Shown: piece after piece, positions 42,252 through 51,709 of the stretch
Position numbering within the stretch: the first letter of the stretch is position 1
How the letters are laid out: the number at the start of each line of letters is the position of its first letter
Assembly (NCBI RefSeq): GCF_051781005.1
Contig: NZ_JBPWOA010000002.1
Coordinates: 1 to 64,000, forward strand
DNA length: 64,000 nucleotides
Reading direction: 5' to 3'
Source of the DNA: Anabaena sp051781005
GTDB taxonomy: Bacteria > Cyanobacteriota > Cyanobacteriia > Cyanobacteriales > Nostocaceae
Made by a program: the position numbers and the translations under genes
Notes under the pieces: model-generated
The model's input: only the letters and a program-made list of their open reading frames with translations
Database searches by the model: none
What the model was told of the DNA's origin: nothing

Positions 42252-43940
42252 ATGAAACCTCGAATCATTGTTTGTGGCTTAGGACGTACTGGATATAAAA
42301 TCTTTCGTTTGCTGAGACAACAGGGTGCTTTAGTTGTCGGTATTCATCGCAAACCCATACCTGGCGAAGCTGCGGGAGATGTAATTATTGGTGAATTATA
42401 CACAGCTTCTACCCTAAAAGCAGCAGGAATTGAGCAAGCACATACTTTAGTAATTGCTAGTTCTGATGATGCGTTAAATTTGTCAATTATGATGCAGGCG
42501 CGGATACTGAATCCTCAAATTCGGATTATTAATCGCTTCTATAATCCGAACTTGGGCGAACGCCTAGATCAAACTCTTGTAGATCATTTAAGTATGAGTG
42601 TTGTTGGTTTAGCAGCACCAGTATTTACCTTTGCAGCCCTGGGAAATCAAGCAATTGGGCAAATCAAGTTATTTGATCAAACTTGGCCAATTCAGGAAGA
42701 ATATATTGATGAAGATCATCCTTGGAGAGGTTGTAAACTGAGTGATTTGTGGGAAGATAAGTCCCGGATGCTAATTTATTATCTGCCATTGCTAGGGAAG
42801 ATAAATTTAGTATCTGCGGTATTATCAGAACAAAGGTTGAAAGCAGGCGATAGATTAATTATTGGCTCTCAACCCCGTGTTAATCTCCCTCGTAAATCAT
42901 GGGGAAGAAAATTTCTAAAAATCTTCACAAGTGTTCGGCAGTTTCAGAAACACGCCCAATCAGTAGTCGTCATGGCGATGGCGCTAATAGTCATTATTTT
43001 ACTCGCCACATTTACCTATGTTTCGGCTAAATTAAATATCTCATTTGTTGATGCTTTATATTTTGCTGTGGGCATGATTACAGGTGCTGGTGGTAATGAC
43101 AAAGTTGTAGAACAAGCACCCAATAGCATTAAGTTATTTACAGTTTTTATGATGCTGGCTGGGGCAGCAGTTTTTGGTATTTGGTATGCTATGCTCACCG
43201 ATTTTGTTTTAGGTACTCGCCTCAAACAATTTTGGGATGCTGCCAGAATTCCCCAACGTAATCATTATATTGTTTGTGGTTTGAGTGGTATTGGTATTAG
43301 AATTATTCAACAACTTCATGCAGGTGGATATGAAGTAGTAGTAATTGAAACAGATCCTAATAATAGATTTGTCAATACTGCCAGAGGAATGAGTATTCCT
43401 GTAATTCTTGCAGATGCGAGTTTCCGCACAACTCTACAAACAAGTAATATAGATACCGCATCTGCTGTTTTGGCTGTTACTAATAACGATGCTACTAATT
43501 TAGAAATTGCTCTCAAAGCTAAAGGTTTAACACCAAAAATTCCGGTGATTGTTCATTATGCTGATCCTGATTTTGCCGGCATGACAAAACAGGTATTTGA
43601 TTTTGAAGCTGTACTCAGTCCCGCAGAATTAGCAGCACCGGCTTTTGCTGCTGCTGCCCTTGGAGGTAGAATTATTGGTAATGGTATTATTGGCGATAGT
43701 TTGTGGGTAGCTTTTGCCACTTTGATTACGCCCTTACATCCTTTTTGTGGTCAGTGGGTAAAAGATGTAGCTAGGTCTGCTGATTTTGTACCTTTGTATG
43801 TAGAGACAAATCATCAAACTTTACACGGTTGGGATTTGTTAGATACCAATTTGAGTGCAGGAGATATTTTGTATATGACCATTCCTGCAAATCGATTATA
43901 TCAGTTATGGCGCGAAGAACATCAGCCGATAATAGGATGA
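42252..43940 (+). CDS. Two-TM potassium-channel-like protein with two TrkA/RCK NAD-binding domains
   Basis: From the ATG at 42252 the protein is 562 residues. The first TrkA-N domain starts PRIIVCGLGRTGYKIF. A membrane part has helix VVVMAMALIVIILLATFTYV, a pore region DALYFAVGMITGAGG (residues about 268-281) and helix FTVFMMLAGAAVFGIWYAML. A second TrkA-N domain starts HYIVCGLSGIGIRI (about 338) and contains VVVIETDPNN. The pore loop lacks the TVGYG potassium filter and reads MITGAGGND instead. It probably senses NAD(H) or nucleotide and gates ion flow, but ion selectivity is uncertain. Upstream in-frame codons back to 42189 lack a good start. Confidence 0.85.
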   Translation: MKPRIIVCGLGRTGYKIFRLLRQQGALVVGIHRKPIPGEAAGDVIIGELYTASTLKAAGIEQAHTLVIASSDDALNLSIMMQARILNPQIRIINRFYNPNLGERLDQTLVDHLSMSVVGLAAPVFTFAALGNQAIGQIKLFDQTWPIQEEYIDEDHPWRGCKLSDLWEDKSRMLIYYLPLLGKINLVSAVLSEQRLKAGDRLIIGSQPRVNLPRKSWGRKFLKIFTSVRQFQKHAQSVVVMAMALIVIILLATFTYVSAKLNISFVDALYFAVGMITGAGGNDKVVEQAPNSIKLFTVFMMLAGAAVFGIWYAMLTDFVLGTRLKQFWDAARIPQRNHYIVCGLSGIGIRIIQQLHAGGYEVVVIETDPNNRFVNTARGMSIPVILADASFRTTLQTSNIDTASAVLAVTNNDATNLEIALKAKGLTPKIPVIVHYADPDFAGMTKQVFDFEAVLSPAELAAPAFAAAALGGRIIGNGIIGDSLWVAFATLITPLHPFCGQWVKDVARSADFVPLYVETNHQTLHGWDLLDTNLSAGDILYMTIPANRLYQLWREEHQPIIG

Positions 43941-44296
43941 ACTACCCCATCTGACTTCGTTGAGGTTAGGGTAATGATACCAAAATTGATCCCTCATAGT
44001 TTATGCTGCGTTTTGTATAGTTTTTTGTAAAAAATTGTAAATTTAAAATAATTAGGATTATAAACCGATAATATCAAAAATTAAATGAATACTATTTTTA
44101 AATTTATATCCAAATGGGTATAAATTTAATCTGAAATTAGCACGGTTAGATATCTAAAATTTTGCCAAAAACAAATTTTTTAGATAGGGGTCTGAGGTCT
44201 AATCCTAAAAATACCATAACTGTTTATCATGACAAAAACACCATTTAAATAACTTTTTCGTTGTGTAAATTATTAACAATCAGGAGATAATAAATC
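43941..44296. other. Intergenic, no gene recognised
   Basis: This AT-rich region between the channel-like gene and the ComFB-like gene contains no ORF, RNA or repeat that I can support. Confidence 0.5.
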
Positions 44297-44674
44297 ATGG
44301 AAACAGTAGTCAAGTTATCCCACCAATCACTCATTTGTGAAATTGAAAGTGTTTTAGATACATATCTGTATGAACCTTATCAACAGGCTTTTGCAATTCC
44401 TGATTTACGACAAGAGCTAATTTCCTTTGTTATCAATCGTCTTCCTGGTTTTTATAGCGCAGTTCCTGATAGTCAAATTCCCATACATGAAGACGAAAAA
44501 GATAACTCTTTCAACCAAAAGTTACCACGTTATCCTTTAGAGCAACACTTACATCTACAAAATTTGATTCATGAAGGTATTTTCTCTATTATCCAACAAA
44601 AATCAGAGTGGATTAGTAATCACCTTTGTGAAACAGTTCAACCCGGTTGTCAACCTTCTCACTGGTTTGGTTAA
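44297..44674 (+). CDS. ComFB-family protein (possible cyclic-dinucleotide receptor), short form
   Basis: A 125-residue protein whose middle (LRQELISFVINRLPGFYSAVP) matches the helical ComFB motif, with acidic and basic flanks. Cyanobacterial ComFB/CdgR proteins bind cyclic di-GMP (and in some cases cAMP) and affect cell size and motility. This one is shorter than the described receptors, so ligand binding is inferred only. It is a single gene, ATG start, with AGGAG about 12 nt upstream. Confidence 0.7.
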   Translation: METVVKLSHQSLICEIESVLDTYLYEPYQQAFAIPDLRQELISFVINRLPGFYSAVPDSQIPIHEDEKDNSFNQKLPRYPLEQHLHLQNLIHEGIFSIIQQKSEWISNHLCETVQPGCQPSHWFG

Positions 44675-45275
44675 TTTTTTTGAAGATACTTTTTTGTTAA
44701 TAGTAATATTTGTAGGTGCATAAAATCCGTAACGCACTATTATCAAAGGTTTGATGCGTTATCCCTACATATAGCGGTTCTCGGTTGAGTGAGATACAAG
44801 AACCCCACCCCCAACCCCCTCCCCGCAAGCGATGAGGGGGCTATGATGTATTTCATTCAAATGCATACCGCTATAAATCAAAGAACCTCTCCCCAACTCC
44901 TCTCCACTTTGGAGAGATGTTTGAAGAGGGGTTCTATGAACTTGTCGAATTCACATTAAATAAAGTATATGGGTAGGGACGAACGTCTGTTCTACAATAA
45001 TAAAGTTAATATTTTTTATTAAAAAGATACTTTTTCAATAAAAATGGTTAGAGTTAACTCCTTTTGATTGATTTTACTTTAAAGTAGTATTTGTACGGTT
45101 GCTCAAGACCACATATACAATACTTCCTGATGTTATGAGGTACAGTTTTTCATCGCCAAGCCTTTAGGGGCTGGGTTTCCCCAGCTTCGATTGTATTGCA
45201 TTCGACCGAGAACTGCTGTATTTATTATTAATCTATTGATACAATTTTAACAAATTAGCTGGCGAGATTTAGAAA
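44675..45275. other. 600-bp gene-free region with repeats
   Basis: Contains the MITE-like element at 44770-44875, GAGGGGG-type hairpins, and near 45205-45222 a further half-end (CGACCGAGAACTGCTGTA) related to the same family. No ORF is supported. Confidence 0.6.
44770..44875. mobile_element. MITE-like element, TATAGCGGT family, second copy
   Basis: TATAGCGGT at 44770-44778 and ACCGCTATA at 44867-44875 are perfect inverted repeats 106 bp apart. The interior carries CCCCCTCCCCGCAAGCGATG followed by AGGGGG, a strong hairpin. Both ends match the copy at 22647-22744. Confidence 0.6.
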
Positions 45276-45665
45276 ATGTCAACAGTGAAAATTGAAATCC
45301 AATTATCTTCTGAAGTTTTACTCCAAGCTGTTCAGCAGTTAAACCAGCCAGAACTAGATCAATTTGTCTCTCAAGTTATGATTTTACATACTCAAAGAAA
45401 ATCAGCAAGCTTGCTAAAAGAGGAAGTAGAACTATTCCTAAAAATAAATAATGATCTTTCTTGTGATAACCATAATTATCATAACAAATTGATAACTAAA
45501 ACAGAGGAAGAAAGACTGACAAATGAAGAATATGGAGAGTTATTATACCTGAGTGAACAAATAGATAAACTGCAAGCACATCGTTTAGAATATTTAGCAG
45601 AGTTGGCGCGTTTGCATGGGATATCGCTGACTGAATTGATGAGAAATTTGGGTTTTCAGACGTAA
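45276..45665 (+). CDS. Small helical protein of unknown function
   Basis: A 129-residue, mostly helical protein (LSSEVLLQAVQQLNQPELDQFVSQVMILHTQRK...LTNEEYGELLYLSEQIDKLQAHRLEYLAELARLHGISLTELMRNLGF). Sequences of this layout are frequent in cyanobacteria, sometimes next to toxin-antitoxin or nuclease genes, but no partner is present here. The C-terminal ISLTELMRNLG resembles a small helix-turn segment. Family and function not recognised. Confidence 0.65.
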   Translation: MSTVKIEIQLSSEVLLQAVQQLNQPELDQFVSQVMILHTQRKSASLLKEEVELFLKINNDLSCDNHNYHNKLITKTEEERLTNEEYGELLYLSEQIDKLQAHRLEYLAELARLHGISLTELMRNLGFQT

Positions 45666-45839
45666 GATTATCGTAAATAGACTGTTTGAATATTTTAATA
45701 AGTGGGGTGCGTTAATGCAGCAATGTAAGAGTTTATCACTAATGCTTGCAATCATCAAAATAATGTAAACTTTTATAGCCAAATTCTCCCCGAAATTAGC
45801 TCATAATTAAGGGAGGACACACCAGTGGAGAACATAAAA

Positions 45840-48470
45840 ATGCTAGAACAATACCGTCAGCACGTTGTAGAACGCGCCCAACTTGGTATTCCGCCCTTAC
45901 CGTTAGATGCAGTACAAACATCACAATTGTGTGAATTACTGAAAAATCCACCAAAGGGCGAAGAAGAGATATTATTAAATTTATTACGCGATCGCATTCC
46001 CCCCGGTGTAGACCAAGCAGCCTATGTAAAAGCTGGGTTTCTGACTGCTATTGCGAAAGAGGAAATAACCAGTCCCTTAGTTTCACCAATAGACGCAGTG
46101 GAATTCCTGGGAACAATGATAGGCGGTTACAATGTACAATCCTTAATTGATTTACTACAAGTTTCTGCCACATCTGTATCAACATCTTCGGAAACACCTT
46201 TAGTTATGGGGGGACAGGGAAAAGAACCCATAGCCGCTTATGCAGCCAACGCACTCAGCAAAATTTTGTTGGTATATGATGCGTACCATGATGTTTTGGA
46301 ATTGTCGAAAACCAACCCCTACGCTAAAAGAGTGGTAGACTCTTGGGCAGAAGCAGAATGGTTTACTTTGCGTCCCACATTAGCAGAAAGTATTACGGTT
46401 ACGGTTTTTAAAGTTCCTGGGGAAACCAACACCGACGACTTATCACCAGCTACCCACGCTACAACCCGGCCGGATATTCCTTTACACGCTTTGGCGATGT
46501 TAGAAACTCGTCAACCGGGAAGTTTAGAAACTATTGTCGAGTTAAAGAAGAAAGGATATCCCGTTGCTTACGTCGGTGATGTTGTGGGTACAGGTTCTTC
46601 TCGTAAGTCTGCAATTAATTCTGTATTATGGCATTTGGGCAATGATATACCCTTTGTTCCCAACAAACGGGCTGGGGGTTATATATTAGGAAGTGCGATC
46701 GCTCCTATCTTTTTTAACACAGCCGAAGATGCCGGTGCATTACCCATCCAATGCGATGTCACCAAAATGGAAACCGGTGACGTGATCACCATTTATCCCT
46801 ACAAAGGCGAAGTTACCAACGCCGCAGGAGAAATAATTTCCACCTTCAGCCTCAAACCTGACACCATCTTAGACGAAGTCCGCGCCGGTGGACGTATTCC
46901 CCTACTAATTGGGCGTACCCTCACCGACAAAACCCGTCAAGCATTAGGTTTAGAACCCAGCACTTTATTTATACGTCCCCAAGCACCCGCCGACACCGGA
47001 AAAGGCTACACATTAGCGCAAAAAATGGTCGGGAAAGCCTGTGGTTTACCAGGGGTACGTCCGGGGACATCTTGCGAACCAATCATGACTACAGTGGGTT
47101 CTCAGGACACCACAGGCCCAATGACTAGGGATGAATTAAAAGAACTCGCTTGCTTGGGTTTCAGTGCAGACTTAGTAATGCAAAGCTTTTGTCACACAGC
47201 CGCATATCCCAAACCAGTAGACATCAAAACCCACCAAGAACTACCAGACTTTTTCTCTCAACGTGGTGGTGTAGCTTTGCGTCCTGGTGATGGTATCATT
47301 CACTCTTGGTTAAATCGGATGTTGTTACCCGACACCGTAGGAACAGGTGGAGACTCACATACCCGCTTCCCATTAGGAATATCCTTTCCTGCTGGTTCTG
47401 GGTTAGTTGCCTTTGCTGGTGCATTGGGTGTTATGCCTTTGGATATGCCAGAATCAGTTTTGGTAAGATTTAAAGGAGAATTGCAACCAGGAATTACTTT
47501 GCGAGATGTAGTGAATGCAATTCCTTATGTCGCCATGCAAAAAGGGTTGTTAACTGTAGAAAAGCAGAACAAGAAAAACATCTTCTCTGGCAAGATTTTG
47601 GAAATTGAAGGTTTACCAAATTTGAAAGTTGAACAAGCTTTTGAATTAACCGACGCTTCCGCAGAACGTTCTTGTGCTGGTTGTACAATTAAATTAAGTG
47701 AAGAAACCGTTGCCGAATATCTGCGTTCCAATATTGCCCTGTTAACAAACATGGTAGCACGGGGTTATCACGATGAGCGAACCATTATGCGTCGAGTGGC
47801 GAAAATGGAAGAATGGTTAGCAAATCCTGTGTTAATGTCAGCAGATACAGATGCGGAATATGCAGAAATAATTGAAATTGATTTAAGTGAAATCAAAGAA
47901 CCAATTGTTGCTGCTCCCAATGACCCAGATAATGTTAAGTTATTATCGGAAGTTGCCAATGATCCTGTACAAGAAGTATTTGTTGGTTCTTGTATGACAA
48001 ATATCGGACATTATCGAGCAACTGCGAAGGTTTTAGAAGGTGCAGGTGAGGTAAAAGCGCGGTTGTGGATAGCGCCTCCAACTCGCATGGATGAACATCA
48101 ATTAAAGGCGGAAGGTGTTTATGATGTTTTCGTAGCTGCAAATGCCAGAACTGAGATTCCAGGATGCAGTTTATGTATGGGAAATCAAGCACGAGTTGAT
48201 GATAACACAACAGTGTTTTCTACCTCGACTCGTAACTTCAATAATCGCATGGGTAAAGGCGCTCAAGTGTATTTAGGTTCGGCGGAATTAGCCGCAGTTT
48301 GTGCATTGTTAGGAAGGCTTCCTAATGTGCAGGAATATTTGGATATTGTGGCAGAGAGAATTCATCCTTTTGCTGATAATTTGTATCGTTATTTGAACTT
48401 TGATCAAATTGCCGGTTTTGAGGATGAGGGCAGGGTGATTTCTAAGGAGGAACAGGCTTTGTTGGTATAA
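45840..48470 (+). CDS. acnB: Aconitate hydratase B (aconitase/2-methylisocitrate dehydratase)
   Basis: About 876 residues from the ATG at 45840 (MLEQYRQHVVERAQLGIPPLPLD). A GTG at 45825 with GGGAGG 8 nt upstream would add five residues, so both starts are possible; family N-termini favour the ATG. The N-terminal HEAT-like domain precedes the swivel domain (VVGTGSSRKSAINS) and the catalytic domains. Iron-sulfur Cys residues lie in SFCHTAAYPKP, CAGCTIKLS and GCSLCMGNQARV. It interconverts citrate and isocitrate in the cyanobacterial TCA route toward 2-oxoglutarate and nitrogen assimilation. Confidence 0.95.
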   Translation: MLEQYRQHVVERAQLGIPPLPLDAVQTSQLCELLKNPPKGEEEILLNLLRDRIPPGVDQAAYVKAGFLTAIAKEEITSPLVSPIDAVEFLGTMIGGYNVQSLIDLLQVSATSVSTSSETPLVMGGQGKEPIAAYAANALSKILLVYDAYHDVLELSKTNPYAKRVVDSWAEAEWFTLRPTLAESITVTVFKVPGETNTDDLSPATHATTRPDIPLHALAMLETRQPGSLETIVELKKKGYPVAYVGDVVGTGSSRKSAINSVLWHLGNDIPFVPNKRAGGYILGSAIAPIFFNTAEDAGALPIQCDVTKMETGDVITIYPYKGEVTNAAGEIISTFSLKPDTILDEVRAGGRIPLLIGRTLTDKTRQALGLEPSTLFIRPQAPADTGKGYTLAQKMVGKACGLPGVRPGTSCEPIMTTVGSQDTTGPMTRDELKELACLGFSADLVMQSFCHTAAYPKPVDIKTHQELPDFFSQRGGVALRPGDGIIHSWLNRMLLPDTVGTGGDSHTRFPLGISFPAGSGLVAFAGALGVMPLDMPESVLVRFKGELQPGITLRDVVNAIPYVAMQKGLLTVEKQNKKNIFSGKILEIEGLPNLKVEQAFELTDASAERSCAGCTIKLSEETVAEYLRSNIALLTNMVARGYHDERTIMRRVAKMEEWLANPVLMSADTDAEYAEIIEIDLSEIKEPIVAAPNDPDNVKLLSEVANDPVQEVFVGSCMTNIGHYRATAKVLEGAGEVKARLWIAPPTRMDEHQLKAEGVYDVFVAANARTEIPGCSLCMGNQARVDDNTTVFSTSTRNFNNRMGKGAQVYLGSAELAAVCALLGRLPNVQEYLDIVAERIHPFADNLYRYLNFDQIAGFEDEGRVISKEEQALLV

Positions 48471-48738
48471 TGTAATTGGGGTGAGTCTTGATGGCTCACC
48501 TGAATGTTATTAAACAGGGGAAAAATGCCAGCAAAAGATATTTACAATAACGAATTTAAAAACGCCTGAATTAAGGATGGTATTGTCTTATCTATCCAGA
48601 TACAACTGATAGGAATTGCAAGCAATTAGCAAAATAGTTTCTGTATTCCCTGGTTTTAGGAACAATTTGGGAACAAAATCAAGCTAAAAACAGTAAATAA
48701 GTTTATATATCCTTTTAAGTTGAAGCGGAAAACAGATT

Positions 48739-49446
48739 ATGTCATTTCATCTGAAAAATGTCGGTAAATTACCTCAATCAATTGTTTTAACCCTTGCTTT
48801 AAGCAGTTTGCTGGCTTGTGGACTTGATATTTCTAACAATAAAACCTCTGTGGCTATTCCTAGTCCTGAACAGACACAATTAGCTCAAAATCAAAACAAT
48901 CTACCTAGAGATATTTCTAGAGCAGTGCTACGAGATGCGGCTAAACGTTCTGGGGTAAAAATGCCTGATTTGAAAATTACTCAAGTCACAGCTACAACCT
49001 TTGGAAATCCCTGTATTTTTCGATTTGGAGAAATTTGCACTAAGGAATATAGACCTATTCGAGGTTGGAAGGTAGTTGTGCAGGTAAAGGATCAATCATG
49101 GACTTATCATGTCAATCAACCCGGTTCACAAATCCTGCTCGACCCCAAGGTGAATGTATCTGCTACTTCCCAACTGCCAAAAGATATAGCTGATAAGGTT
49201 GTGAGTGATGCTTCTAAACGCTCTGGTTTACCACAAAACGCCATAAAAATTACTCAAGCGACACAAAAAACCTTTAGTAATGCTTGCGTATTCAGTTTTG
49301 GGGAGGTCTGTACTCAACAGTATGACCCGGTAGAAGGCTGGATAGTAACTGTGAAAGTGAAAAATCAATCTTGGACTTACCACGTAGATAAAACCGGCGC
49401 AAGCATTGTCTTAGATCCTAAAGTCGCTACCTCCACAAAAAATTAA
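48739..49446 (+). CDS. Lipoprotein with a tandem-duplicated domain
   Basis: The 235-residue protein has a signal ending in a lipobox (LSSLLACGLD), so it is probably lipid-anchored. Two related units of about 80 residues follow (residues about 56-136 and 146-226). Each has an amphipathic DI(S/A)...DA(A/S)KRSG helix, a KITQ(V/A)T strand, F-N-C...FGE-C-T with two Cys, RGW/EGW and QSWTYHV. The paired Cys in each unit may form a disulfide in the periplasm. The family is not recognised. Confidence 0.75.
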   Translation: MSFHLKNVGKLPQSIVLTLALSSLLACGLDISNNKTSVAIPSPEQTQLAQNQNNLPRDISRAVLRDAAKRSGVKMPDLKITQVTATTFGNPCIFRFGEICTKEYRPIRGWKVVVQVKDQSWTYHVNQPGSQILLDPKVNVSATSQLPKDIADKVVSDASKRSGLPQNAIKITQATQKTFSNACVFSFGEVCTQQYDPVEGWIVTVKVKNQSWTYHVDKTGASIVLDPKVATSTKN

Positions 49447-49498
49447 TTTGGGTTTTTTGATATATAATAATAGATTGTGTCGAATCATAGCCAAACCC

Positions 49499-49696
49499 AT
49501 GCCTAAACTCAAAACTCGTAAAGCAGCGGCGAAGCGATTTCGTGCCACTGGTACCGGTAAAATTGTCCGTCGCAAAGCCTTCAAAAGCCACCTTCTGGAA
49601 CACAAGTCTTCCAATAAAAAGCGTGGTTTGCGCCAGTCTGCACTTGTATGTGAACGTGATGCAGACAATGTACGTTTGATGCTCCCTTATTTGTAA
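49499..49696 (+). CDS. rpmI: Large ribosomal subunit protein bL35
   Basis: From the ATG at 49499 (MPKLKTRKAAAKRFRATGTGKI) the protein is 65 residues, the standard size, ending DADNVRLMLPYL. The earlier in-frame start at 49448 is not used. The gene is 21 bp before rplT; infC, often first in this operon, is not adjacent. Confidence 0.97.
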   Translation: MPKLKTRKAAAKRFRATGTGKIVRRKAFKSHLLEHKSSNKKRGLRQSALVCERDADNVRLMLPYL

Positions 49697-49717
49697 AACA
49701 TCACAGGTAGTTAAGAT

Positions 49718-50074
49718 ATGACTCGGGTAAAACGCGGTAATGTAGCTCGTAAACGCCGCAATAAAATTCTCAAAATAGCTAAAGGTTTTCGTGGTTCTCA
49801 CTCAACTCTGTTTAGAACCGCTAACCAACAGGTGATGAAGGCGCTTCGCAGTTCTTACCGCGATCGCAAAAAGAAGAAGCGTGATTTCCGTCGTCTATGG
49901 ATTACACGTATTAACGCAGCTTCTAGACAACATGGTTTAAGCTACAGCCAGTTAATTGGTAATCTCAAAAAAGCTAACATTGAACTAAACCGCAAAATGT
50001 TGGCACAATTGGCAGTTCTTGACCCTGCAAGCTTTGCTAAAGTTGCAGAAATGGCAAACGCAGTTAAAGGATAA
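49718..50074 (+). CDS. rplT: Large ribosomal subunit protein bL20
   Basis: A 118-residue protein of typical size: MTRVKRGNVARKRRNKILK, GFRGSHSTLFRTANQQVMKA, RDRKKKKRDFRRLWITRINAA and LIGNLKKANIELNRKMLAQLA. bL20 is needed for early 50S assembly and may regulate the operon. The next gene starts only 12 bp downstream. Confidence 0.97.
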   Translation: MTRVKRGNVARKRRNKILKIAKGFRGSHSTLFRTANQQVMKALRSSYRDRKKKKRDFRRLWITRINAASRQHGLSYSQLIGNLKKANIELNRKMLAQLAVLDPASFAKVAEMANAVKG

Positions 50075-50086
50075 AGGTGGCAACGG

Positions 50087-50908
50087 ATGAATAACGGATG
50101 TAACAGGTGGTCAAAAATTAATCAGTTACATCTGGTATTATCCGCTACCTTTGTTTTGGTTTTCTGCCTTTGTTTTGGGGGAAAATCGTTGACTGCATCA
50201 GCCGCTACGTTGCCGGAAATTCAGCAACGAGGCTATGTAAATATTGCTGTTAAATATAACTTGCGTCCTTTGGGATTTAAGGATGATAACGGCAATTTAC
50301 AAGGGTTAGAAATTGATTTAGCCAGGCGTTTGGCAGAGGAATTGCTAGGTAAGCCGGATGCGGTGAGATTTAAATCGGTTGCCAATAGCGATCGCTTGTC
50401 TGTAATTTTAAACAATCAAGTAGACCTCACCATTGCCAGAGTTACAGCAACTGAATCACGTTCCCGCATAGTTAGCTTCAGTGTTCCGTATTATATTGAT
50501 GGTGCGGCAATAATTACAAAAGATACATCTATTCAAAAATTACAAGATTTATCTAAACGTAAAATCGCAGTCCTCAACAATTCTAGTACCATCGCCAGGG
50601 TAAAGTATTTTATACCCAATGCTGAGTTAGTAGGCGTAAATTCCTACGTAGAAGCACGAGAAAAAATCGAAAATAACATTGCTGATGCTTTTGCGGCTGA
50701 TACCAGCGTCCTCAGTGGTTGGGTGCAAGAATATCCCCAATATCGGCTATTACCCACCAAGCTATCAGCCCAACCTTTATCAGTTGTGATGCCCAAGGGT
50801 TTGCAGTACGATGAATTAAGGCGAAAGGTAAATGAAGCGATCGCACGTTACACAGCTACAGGTTGGCTCAAAGAACGCGCACAATTTTGGGGGTTACTTC
50901 CTTACTAG
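50087..50908 (+). CDS. Periplasmic amino-acid-type solute-binding protein
   Basis: A 273-residue protein with an N-terminal signal or anchor (LHLVLSATFVLVFCLCFGGKSLTASAA). The SBP family 3 fold is clear: LRPLGFKDDNGNLQGLEIDLARRLAEELLG, DRLSVILNNQVDLTIA, RSRIVSFSVPYYIDGAAIITK, KIAVLNNSSTIARVK, DAFAADTSVL and PLSVVMPKG. It should bind a polar amino acid or similar molecule in the periplasm. No ABC permease or ATPase gene is nearby. It starts 12 bp after rplT and is likely co-transcribed with ribosomal genes, which is unusual. Confidence 0.88.
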   Translation: MNNGCNRWSKINQLHLVLSATFVLVFCLCFGGKSLTASAATLPEIQQRGYVNIAVKYNLRPLGFKDDNGNLQGLEIDLARRLAEELLGKPDAVRFKSVANSDRLSVILNNQVDLTIARVTATESRSRIVSFSVPYYIDGAAIITKDTSIQKLQDLSKRKIAVLNNSSTIARVKYFIPNAELVGVNSYVEAREKIENNIADAFAADTSVLSGWVQEYPQYRLLPTKLSAQPLSVVMPKGLQYDELRRKVNEAIARYTATGWLKERAQFWGLLPY

Positions 50909-50974
50909 CAGAATATGGATTAAATGAACCGCGAAGGCGCGAAGGACGCGAAGGAAGAAGGAAGAAGGAAGAAG

Positions 50975-51020
50975 GTATTATTACGAATTACGAATTACGA
51001 ATTACGAATTACGAATTATT
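50975..51020. repeat. ATTACGA short tandem repeat
   Basis: About five copies of TTACGAAT between the solute-binding protein gene and ycf37, preceded by GCGAAGGACGCGAAGGAAG units of the AAGGCGCAAAGG class. Confidence 0.85.
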
Positions 51021-51095
51021 TTTTTATTTCCCCATTTTCCCAGAAAGTTGAATAATAGATAGAGAAAGCACTTTTTATATTTGTATTTGTAGGCA

Positions 51096-51620
51096 ATGGA
51101 TAACAATCTAGCCGTCGTTTATCTCTCAGTTTTTGTTGGTCTGCTCGCATTTGCAGGTGTGAGTGTTTTTCGAGAAATTTTCAAAACTCGCAAACTAGAA
51201 AGTTCTCTTTCCAAGTTGAAAAGCAAGTTAACTAAAGAAAAAGGTACGGCTCAAGAATATTACGAATTAGCCAGTATTTATTCCGAAAAAAAGGTCTTTA
51301 CTCAATCAATACCCCTATTTCAAAAAGCTCTTAAAGCTGCTGAAGAAGAGGGAGAAGAGAATATTGCCCCAGTTTACAACGGTTTGGGTTATGTTTATTT
51401 TGCCCAAGAGCAATATGACTTAGCAATTCGTCAGTACAAAGAAGCAATCAAATTGAAACCAGATTATATATCAGCCCTGAATAATCTTGGACACGCTTAC
51501 GAGAAGAAAAAATTAAATTCTCAAGCACTGGAAATGTATGAAGAAGTACTGAAATTGGCTCCTAATAACGCCACTGCAAAACGTCGTGCTGAATCTTTAC
51601 GGCGTTTGGTTACTGCATAG
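51096..51620 (+). CDS. ycf37: Ycf37-like TPR protein (photosystem I assembly/stability)
   Basis: A 174-residue protein with an N-terminal membrane helix (AVVYLSVFVGLLAFAGVSVF), a basic coiled stretch (LSKLKSKLTKEKG) and three TPR units (for example VYNGLGYVYFAQEQYDLAIRQYKEAIKLKPD and ALNNLGHAYEKKKLNSQALEMYEEVLKLAPN). Size and layout match Ycf37, which supports photosystem I accumulation. It is a single gene; gap upstream contains a tandem repeat. Confidence 0.85.
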   Translation: MDNNLAVVYLSVFVGLLAFAGVSVFREIFKTRKLESSLSKLKSKLTKEKGTAQEYYELASIYSEKKVFTQSIPLFQKALKAAEEEGEENIAPVYNGLGYVYFAQEQYDLAIRQYKEAIKLKPDYISALNNLGHAYEKKKLNSQALEMYEEVLKLAPNNATAKRRAESLRRLVTA

Positions 51621-51709
51621 CCAATTACTTGCAAATTAGTTTCTGAATCTATCGGTTTTACTATTAGCACTTGGGAAATAAATAACTAAGTTCTAAATTA
51701 AGTAAACTA

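Noticed and set aside
39803..45275. NtcA-type GTA-N8-TAC operators in promoters around ald and neighbours
   Set aside because: A few half-sites occur but none has the full spacing together with a -10 box.
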